Part shown: positions 57,011-64,000 of the stretch, piece by piece
Layout of the letters: each line of letters begins with the position of its first letter
How positions within the stretch are numbered: the stretch's first letter is position 1
Assembly (NCBI GenBank): GCA_030407085.1
Contig: CM059587.1
Span: forward strand, 40,093,001-40,157,000
From: Trichopria drosophilae
Lineage: Eukaryota; Arthropoda; Insecta; Hymenoptera; Diapriidae
Direction: 5' to 3'
DNA length: 64,000 bases
Translations under genes and position numbers: made by a program
Notes under the pieces: generated by a model
The model's input: the letters and a program-made list of their open reading frames with translations, nothing else
Databases searched by the model: none
What the model was told of the DNA's origin: nothing

Positions 57011-58790
57011 ATTACATTATATACACGTATATGTCCCTGTGAAATTTCTATGAAAGCAAGCACTCAACATAGAAATACAAAGAGCATCAAATATCTTAGG
57101 ATTAAAACAGCATTTAAAACATCGCATTTGCACATTCTCAACGTGTCGTTCTAGAGGGAAAAATAATGAAAATATAATTCAGTAATCATCTTGGTAAGCA
57201 CGAGTATACTATATAGCAATTTTTGTTCAAGAGTGTTCTTATATTGTTTATTTTTTGTTCTTTTTTAACGGAATGTCCTGAAAATGTAAAGAAAATTCTT
57301 CATACACTCACTTCTTGTAGAACACTTTCTTAATTTATGTTCATGCATTTCGTTAGATATTGCTTGAAGGGGAGCATTTTCCTGTTGAGTGATTTTCAAT
57401 ACTTTAAAATAAGGATCAACATATTAGGTTGCAAATTATGCGTATATTTTGAAACCATTATTTTTCAGTAAAAGTAGAAAGGCATAACACATTAAAGTTA
57501 TTACAAACGATTTAATTTCAAAAAATATTTGTATTAATTAAAATATACGATTCTGTTCTTCAACATATACCTGTGCACGTAGTACAAGTTATTCGAAAAA
57601 TAGTTCATATACTTCTATAAAAATGTTCAACCAAGATATAATTACAAAGTAAAATTATATAACGTGACATATGTGCTATGGAATTGTCTTTTGTTTGCGT
57701 TTTTTCTTTTCCCTTCGGAAAATCCAGCATTAGAGAGGATATTTCCTCGAACATTTGCCGGAGACTTTCGTGTATTTTCATGTTGATTTATTTTTGTATC
57801 TGTCTCTTTTTTTCGAAATAATATTTGTTTTTCTGTAATTTTACTGTTACAAAACGGAGAATTACAAAACATTATTCAGTTTCCGAAGATTTGTTTTTAT
57901 CATTTTTGTTTTTAATAATCATAGGCAACCTATGTATTTTATTTCATTTTATTTGCTCAATAACACGACAATAACCCATTATATATATATTTATATAATT
58001 TGCCATGAGCTGTGTTAATAATAATAAACCATTATTTTTTGTGCATCCAATTCAATGTAAAACATGTTATTACAATTACAAACGCCTCTTAGGTGGAATA
58101 ATATTCTTGTTTAATGGAATGAATAACATTTGATATTATTTTATGCATGCATTATTATTCCAAATATTTATTTAATAAATGTAATATTGTAAAATGTAGT
58201 ACAACATGTTTTTTAGACTACGCATCAAAATATCACTATTAATGTTTCACGTTTTATTAATATAAATATAAGAGAATATTATAACAAAATATGGCTTTGA
58301 GTATGGGTTATTCAAAACAAAGTAAAGAAATATCTTACATCTGAGTGATTTAATTTTACGTTCTCTGCTTCCGCATCCGCTTACTTTAGACTGACTTTCA
58401 ACATAACCTAGTATCAGATTGGTTATGCAAAAATAAAATACTTTTTATTAACTAGGTAAATAAAACGATGTTAATGAGCAAATAGGCCTCCAAACAATTA
58501 AAAAAAATGAACATCCTTAATTATCCCAGATAGCAACATGACTTAACATAGGGTGCATAATGGAACTCAAAAGTGAGATTAAAGCACACGTTTGCGCTCC
58601 AAGTGAGTGCGATTTGTGTGAGCCTTGTTTTATTGAACAATTTGCACATGCGTAAACCATAAAGTTCTTTCCACGCATACAATTCACCCGACGTCGATTG
58701 GTAGCCCATCAAGACAATTAGCCAATCATTACAAGTATCAGAAAAAGACTCAGATGCGAAAAATTTTACGTACTACGTATATGATCTTAA
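57011..58790. other. AT-rich stretch, nothing recognised
   Basis: No gene or repeat could be supported. Frames at 57642-57872 and 58521-58712 are unrecognised. Confidence 0.4.
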
Positions 58791-59570
58791 CAATAGTCTA
58801 AAGTTCAACATCAAGGTGAAAGTTCCGCGGGATTGCATTGTTTGGAAATGTTAGACGCATCAGTCTCAGCATTTCCAGTAGGCTACCTGGTGATGACCGT
58901 AAAAGTGACCTTGGAACCAAGATTAGGGGTCATTTGAAGGTCAAAATATTTTTCTTAATTTAAGGACCAACTATTTTTGTATCCGGGATCGCAAAGAGTA
59001 AATTCTACATTCACACACATAATTGTGAAAAAATAATTTATTTCACTCGAGCTTTAAGGTTTTAAGTAAGTGTTGGAGTTTCAGATATTTTTTGTAACTT
59101 GCTGCTATTGGCATTATCCAATCAACGACGTCGACATAGCCGAAATCTGACCCCTTGAGGTCGAAATTTCAAGGTCGACAAAGTTTAAGGTTACAATTCC
59201 AAGTTATTGGGTTCAATCCGTTTGATTTTTAATATACAGGATGACCCATTTTAATGATCTTTCAATTTTCTACCAAGGTCAAATATACTTGACCTTGAAA
59301 TGACCTTCAAATGTGACCCCAAGATCAGTCACCCGGGGTTCAAACACAGTTGGATCCGTTAAGCAAAATATTTTTAACTTCAAATGACTCCTCATCTTGA
59401 TTTCAAGATTACTTCCAAGGTCACTGGCAGATAGCCCACTCGCAATACTAAATACTATGTAATGATATTTTTTCAAACAATGCAATCCCGCAGAGATATT
59501 TTGTCGTCAAGGGCGTCTAGAACTTTTAATTTGATATAACCCTGACGTTGAACTATAGACCATTGTCAAG
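58791..59570. mobile_element. TIR element filled with AGGTCA/TGACCT words
   Basis: GCGGGATTGCATTGTTTG (about 58828-58845) and CAAACAATGCAATCCCGC (about 59474-59491) are perfect inverted repeats. Weaker pairing outside them (TCTAAAGTTCAACATCA against TGACGTTGAACTATAGA) extends the arms to about 58795 and 59565. Between them are many AGGTCA half-sites, including five that fit YCAAGGYCR: 58906-58914 (minus), 59170-59178, 59273-59281, 59290-59298 (minus) and 59415-59423. YCAAGGYCR is the site of NR5/Ftz-F1 receptors. The minus frame at 59279-59485 is a shadow. Confidence 0.7.
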
Positions 59571-60905
59571 GTTATATTCGAACGTTGAATTGTCCGATCT
59601 TTACAGATCTGCGATAAAAAATAGTAGTTTCCATTTAAAAAAATTAACTTCAAGCAATAATATCACATTCAATATCATTATTAAATAGACAGATAAAGTA
59701 GGTCATCCTAAATGTTGGTATCAGAACACATTCATCTGGATACATCTTGTCGCAATTATAACATACATATGAAAAAAACTGATTACAGCATGGATATATA
59801 CGAACATCGAAAAAGTCCTTCCACTGGCGAAAAACTAGAATCTAATATTCGCCTCCACGCGGCATTGGTGCGAAATAACATAGAATCACATACCTCTAGT
59901 TGCTCTAGTCTCCAGAGATGAATTGTCAACATAACCGCTTATCCATCGCCTTTGTGGACCATTGATTTACAATTGCTGTTAATGTTTTATAAAAACTGCT
60001 TCCATGTTAAAACGGATTACTTTTTTTTTTAATTTTCCAATGACTGCAAACTGGAGAACGCGTATAGGTTAAAATTGTTAATAAACTATTATAACCGTAG
60101 AAACACAAACTCATACAGACATCGAGTTGTACAATAATCTTGTGAATGTTGTAAGGTTTAATAGAGCTTTAAAACGTTTCAACGACTTGTGTTACATATT
60201 ACAAGATTATTAAGAAGTTATAAAAACGTTACTAAATCTAGGGAAAGTTATGTAATCAACTGAAACTCTGCAGTTACACAATTTTCAATTAGGTAAGTTG
60301 TAAAAACGCATTTAGCAGTCATGTAAACTTTTCTAAAACTTTGTTTTTATTCGGCACAGAAATGAAGGAAAAAGTATGGTTAACAAGAATTTCGTATTAT
60401 CGTGATTAAAATTGCACTTTATAGCAATGTAACGTAATATAAGTAAAAAGTGTTTAAGGCATATACTAAGACAGTATTTGTCAAATCCACATTACCTTTT
60501 TTGATAAAAAAAAAACAAAAAGTATGAACATTCATATAAATTATATTTTTATTATTATCCTTATTATAAATTTTATTCTTCATTTTTAATGATATATGGG
60601 TTATATTACGCAAAAAAGATTCCTTTATATTTTTTTAATTTTGCCCTGATATCTTGGAGAGGAAAGTATTGAAAATTGAATAATAAGATGTCATAAAATT
60701 GTAATAAAAATTCACAAGAAAAAAAATGTACAAATAAACTTCATCTAAATTGCTCCGTTTGATTGGATGTTTATCTGTAGAATAAATATTACAAATCTAC
60801 GTACATAATACTTTGTTCGAGCAATAAAAACACGTATAATGTGGTTAATTTTCCCAAATATTTTACTTGTTTTTAATAAATATTTTATTAACATAGTCAA
60901 TTTGT
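59571..60905. other. AT-rich DNA with a GTTGTAA/TTACAA word patch
   Basis: A 69-codon frame at 59712-59921 is unrecognised. Between about 60120 and 60330 related words (AGTTGTAC, ATGTTGTAAGG, TTACAAG, AAGTTATAAAAACG, AAGTTGTAAAAACG) recur, possibly another small word cluster. The remainder is featureless. Confidence 0.3.
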
Positions 60906-60909
60906 ACGG

Positions 60910-61320
60910 GTATTGAAAGTACTCATATATTTGGTTAAATATGTCTAATATTTTATTAGGTTTATTGAATATTTGAACAACAACTCAGTCTCTGAAGCTT
61001 CACTAATTACCCATTTTATTAAATTGACTAAACATAATGCTACTTTTATATGCTAATGATATTTTCGGTGAAATAGATAGTCTCAACAAAAAACACTTCA
61101 TCTACTTACAAAGGAGTCTTATAATCCGAAACTCGCGGGTTCAAATTCACCTTTCCACACGATTTTATTTCTCCGACTTATTTTTTAAGTATACAAATAT
61201 ATACACTTCTACATTAATGAACAGTAATGTATTAAGTTTCATAAAATTCTATACATGAAAACGTCATATATAATTTATGCATTTGTGTACAATTCATTTT
61301 TTCTCGAGCTGTTATTACCT
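60910..61320 (+). repeat. Dispersed repeat with tRNA-like B-box, copy 2 (SINE-like)
   Basis: This is the counterpart of 44943-45470. GGGTTCAAATTC (61138-61149) is a better B-box than in copy 1 and follows TAATCCGAAACTCGC. The downstream landmarks TTTCATAAAATTCTATAC and GAGCTGTTATTA are conserved in order. The 73-codon frame at 61037 is a shadow. Confidence 0.5.
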
Positions 61321-61920
61321 GGAAGGACCGAAAAAATGTTTTCGACCTTCTAAAGATATCACATTTGAAGCGGCATAATCAAAGTCTGAAATCAAATTAC
61401 TTCGACCCAGACCTTAAGTCTGGACGAAGTATTGAATTTGGTCACCTCGGGCAAAAAAATTACCCTATAGTTTTTCATCAAATGTCCACGTTTCAGACCC
61501 TAAGGAAGCCAAAAAACGAAAAAAAAAATTTGTGTCCGTGATCTTGTACGTACGTACGTCCGTACGTCCGTACGTCCGTACGTACGTCCCGTTTTTATGT
61601 CTCGCGATATCGCGCACACGGTAAGGCCGATTTAAAATTTGCTGCTATATTTCAGTTTGGCATGGTAAAACGCAGATCTGATTAGTTTTTGGAGTATATC
61701 CATACAAGATTACTGGATGGTCGGTTAAAAAAACAACAAAAAAACAAGTTTTTTGCATTTTTCGTTTTGAAATACAAACCACACAAAAAATGTTTCAAAC
61801 AAAAAGATAGAGCATCGAATTCTCTACAAAAAGGTTTGTATACATTTTTTTCGAAAAACCAACAGTAATGTCGTAAAAACGAAATAAACATGAAAAAAAC
61901 ATCACATATATAATATAAGC
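61321..61920 (+). repeat. Worn repeat with ACGT microsatellite and 54-kb arm homology
   Basis: An inverted phrase CTTCGACCCAGACCTTAAGT followed by CTGGACGAAG (61408-61438) precedes an ACGTACGTACGTCCGT-type microsatellite at about 61549-61588. Segment 61690-61860 resembles the left arm of the fold-back element at 54.2 kb (TTTTGCATTT, CAAACAAAAAGA, GAATTCTCTACAAAAAGGTT). It is therefore probably a further, divergent member of that family. Confidence 0.5.
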
Positions 61921-61965
61921 ATTTCCTTCAGTTTCAGTTTAAGTCGCATTATAATACTCCCGAAA

Positions 61966-62395
61966 GGGGGGGGGGGGGGGGGGCACACAAAAATTTTCAC
62001 TGATGATTGATGGTGTCGCGTAGCCAAGGGGAGGTAGTGGTGGAGAGAAGGGTCGCAGTGGGGGGGTCGCGCGGGGGGGGGGGAGGCAAAAAAAAATTTT
62101 TGCTATGATGTTGGTGTAGCCAAGGGGAGGTGGTGGGTGGGGAGGGGGTCCGGTGGGGGGGGGAGAAAATTTTTTTTACTGTGATGATGGTGTCGGGTAG
62201 CCAAGGAGAGGTCGTGGTGGGGAGGGGGTTTTCGGGGGTCGGGAGGGGGGGGGGGGACAATAATTTTTTTTTGCTGTGATGTTGGTGTGGAGTAGCCAAG
62301 GGGAGGTGGTGGTGGGGAGGGGGTCCGGGGGGGGGGCCATAAACATTTTTGTTATGATGTTGGTCGGGTAGCCACCGCCCCCCCCCCCCCCCCCA
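61966..62395. repeat. G-rich minisatellite, about 4.5 units of 76-96 bp
   Basis: Units share TGATGTTGGTGTAGCCAAGG followed by GGAGGTGGTGG, GGGAGGGGGT and a poly-G run. TAGCC anchors fall at about 62021, 62117, 62198, 62293 and 62369, so unit length varies mainly with poly-G length. The array starts with G18 (61966-61983) and ends at C17 (62378-62394). The Pro-rich minus frame at 61997-62299 is a translation of the repeat, not a gene. The plus strand could form G-quadruplexes. Confidence 0.85.
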
Positions 62396-62950
62396 ACTTA
62401 CAGAAGGTAACTGTTATTGGAACTGGAACTATAACAACTGGTATAATGTGTGTAATAATTCAAAAACATTCGCTAAAGCTCGTGAAAGTTAAGGATTTTT
62501 ATGGCGGCGAGTAGGAGGGATGCCAAGTGAGGCGCTAGACTTGATCAATGTTTGGATGCATCCGTATGTTTAATGGGGTGGGGGGGGGGGGGGGGCATAA
62601 AAAAATAAAAAAATAAAATTATTATTTGTTAATGCGGCAGCTGATATGTTGGATTTGAAATTACCTAACTTATTATTTATTTCTGTTTTTATGGCTGCCA
62701 TATTAATAACCTCGGTTGGTCTGCGTTCGGGGCGAAAAGTTTTGAAAATGCTCATTTTCAGATTTTATTCAATGTGCAGAAACAAAACATAATCGCACTA
62801 TATTATATTAAAAAATGTTCGAACTACCCCCCCCCCCTCCCCGCCAACCGCCATTAATTCCTAACTATGCTGCAAAGGGAATATTCTCATAAACGAACAT
62901 GTATTGTAGGCACCCAGTCTGTAGGCACCCGGGTCGGAGGCACCCTAGTT
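62396..62950. repeat. Unique DNA with poly-G and poly-C tracts and AGGCACCC words
   Basis: A long G run lies at about 62580-62595, a C-rich run near 62827-62842, and GTAGGCACCC-type words repeat three times at about 62907-62945. The minus frame at 62570-62755 starts in the G tract and is not supported. Confidence 0.5.
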
Positions 62951-63780
62951 TTTAAAATTGAATATTGAGGACGATACGCACACTTGAATAGTGACTATTC
63001 TCGGAATTTTCAAAATACAAAATTATCAAATTTTAGCTTAGTTATTCAACAAAAACCTTTTTTAAAAATATAAATAGTTATTTATAATAAAGTTTTTTTA
63101 TCAATATAGAGATTTATTATTAATAAAATATTATTACAAAATTCTTATAGGTAGATAAGAAATTGATTTTCTTCCCTGATCCGTCTCACATTTTTTCGCA
63201 AACAACTAGATGAGTTTGTTCTTGGCCTAGATTGTCGATATTTAGTAAAAAATTGTTTTTTCTTATGTCCTTCTATTTTTACCCTTCTTCAACATGCAGC
63301 TCCATAATAATTTATAAATATAATCATATTAACGAGAAGAATTTAATTAAATAAAACGGAATTTCTGTATTATTCATTTCATAACTTTACATAAAAACTC
63401 ACATTAATAGAGGAAATCGTACTGATACTAAATTTTCCTCATATTGTCTACTTTCAAATGTTCTTTGTCATTTTATTAATGTTAATTTATCCGTTATCTA
63501 TTATTAGGATCAACTGATCTTTGGTTATTAAATCTAAAAAAATATAGTGAAATTCATTAAACTGAGTTTGTATTGTTATTAACCTTTTAACGTCCAGGAA
63601 GCACGTTTCCCATGTACAACTTCCACCGCATATTTCAAACTGAAAATAATGCACAGGGAGTTCGGAATGTACCTTATTTACTATTTTCGAGGGTGCTTTT
63701 TCGAATGGTGACTTCAAAATTTGGAAAAAATCGAGTATTTTCCTTTGATTTTGGCAAAAGTATGTGAAAAAAACACATTT
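62951..63780. other. AT-rich stretch, nothing recognised
   Basis: AT-rich DNA with no supported feature. Confidence 0.4.
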
Positions 63781-63789
63781 TTTGGGGTC

Positions 63790-64000
63790 ATTTTTGTTAT
63801 ATCGAAAATGGCGGCTTAATCCAATAAATTTTTAAAAAATTTTGGCAGTATGGAAATATAGTATTTTAAACAAATTTACAACTGAACTATCTATCTTATA
63901 AGATGATTTGTGGATCTGAAGTCAAAATCTGAAGTCAAAATTGCGTAATTCAAAATGGCTGATTCAATATGGCGGGCATGCATGGGAAACTTTTATTTTT
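63790..64000 (+). repeat. 122-bp-family copies running off the window end
   Basis: GAAAATGGCGGCTTAATCCA (63805-63824), TGATTTGTGGATCTGAAGTC and TTCAAAATGGCTGATTCAA (63949-63967) reproduce two consecutive units; the last is cut by the window edge. Confidence 0.65.

Noticed and set aside
61997..62299. 100-codon Pro/Thr/Ser-rich minus-strand frame
   Set aside because: It is the translation of the G-rich minisatellite and repeats with it.
1..64000. CRISPR arrays, operons, prophage or plasmid features
   Set aside because: No regularly spaced direct repeats with unique spacers, ribosome binding sites or dense gene layout; the DNA is clearly eukaryotic in structure.

Overview
The window is 64 kb of AT-rich, gene-poor, repeat-dense animal DNA. 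It is probably from an insect and, as a weaker guess, from a hymenopteran. The grounds are eukaryotic splice and Kozak signals, decayed non-LTR and Penelope-like (PLE) retroelements, many small terminal-inverted-repeat elements, and a dispersed 122-bp family carrying GGATCC and AAAATGG motifs. I see no prokaryotic operon, rRNA gene, functional tRNA gene or CRISPR array. Nearly all short open frames are chance frames or lie inside repeats.

Layout. 0-9 kb: copies of the 122-bp family, a block of complex unique DNA at 3.2-3.6 kb and a CTTAAG-type word cluster at 5.8-6.9 kb. 8-11 kb: traces of a decayed non-LTR retrotransposon, of which the reverse-transcriptase piece at 10.4 kb is clear. 12.15-14.11 kb: a very large imperfect hairpin of about 2 kb. 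15.4-17.1 kb: the only CpG-rich, GC-rich block, with a CT microsatellite and a good GTAAGT donor; it is the best candidate for a gene promoter and first exon, reading rightwards, so much of the rest may be intron. 17-35 kb: inverted-repeat elements, an AGTACT-word block, a GATCGAAAAA array interrupted by a TIR-bounded element containing 122-bp tandem repeats, and an ACTAT-word element. 36.48-37.14 kb: a 218-codon intact frame with a Cys-rich segment, the best protein-coding candidate. 42.6-44.3 kb: a three-layer nest, with a 5'-truncated PLE whose GIY-YIG endonuclease is split by a 1-kb MITE, itself split by a 203-bp near-perfect palindrome. 45 and 61 kb: two copies of a dispersed repeat with tRNA-like B-box sequence. 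50.5 kb: a hammerhead-ribozyme-like fold resembling the PLE tail. 51-52.4 kb and 56.7-57.0 kb: complex DNA resembling conserved non-coding elements. 54.0-55.3 kb: a fold-back element. 55.5-56.5 kb: a second, minus-strand PLE relic covering RT and the start of its endonuclease. 58.8-59.6 kb: a TIR element dense in nuclear-receptor-like AGGTCA sites. 61.5-62.9 kb: an ACGT microsatellite, a G-rich minisatellite and poly-G/poly-C runs.

The most unusual shared theme is that at least eight repeat blocks are each packed with a different short motif, self-complementary or present in both orientations (AGTACT, CTTAAG, AACGTT, ACTAT/ATAGT, AGGTCA/TGACCT, GGCGTAAAATG, GGGAGCAAAAT, GAGAT/ATCTC). This looks like a class of element made by local motif amplification. 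All comparisons here were made by eye.
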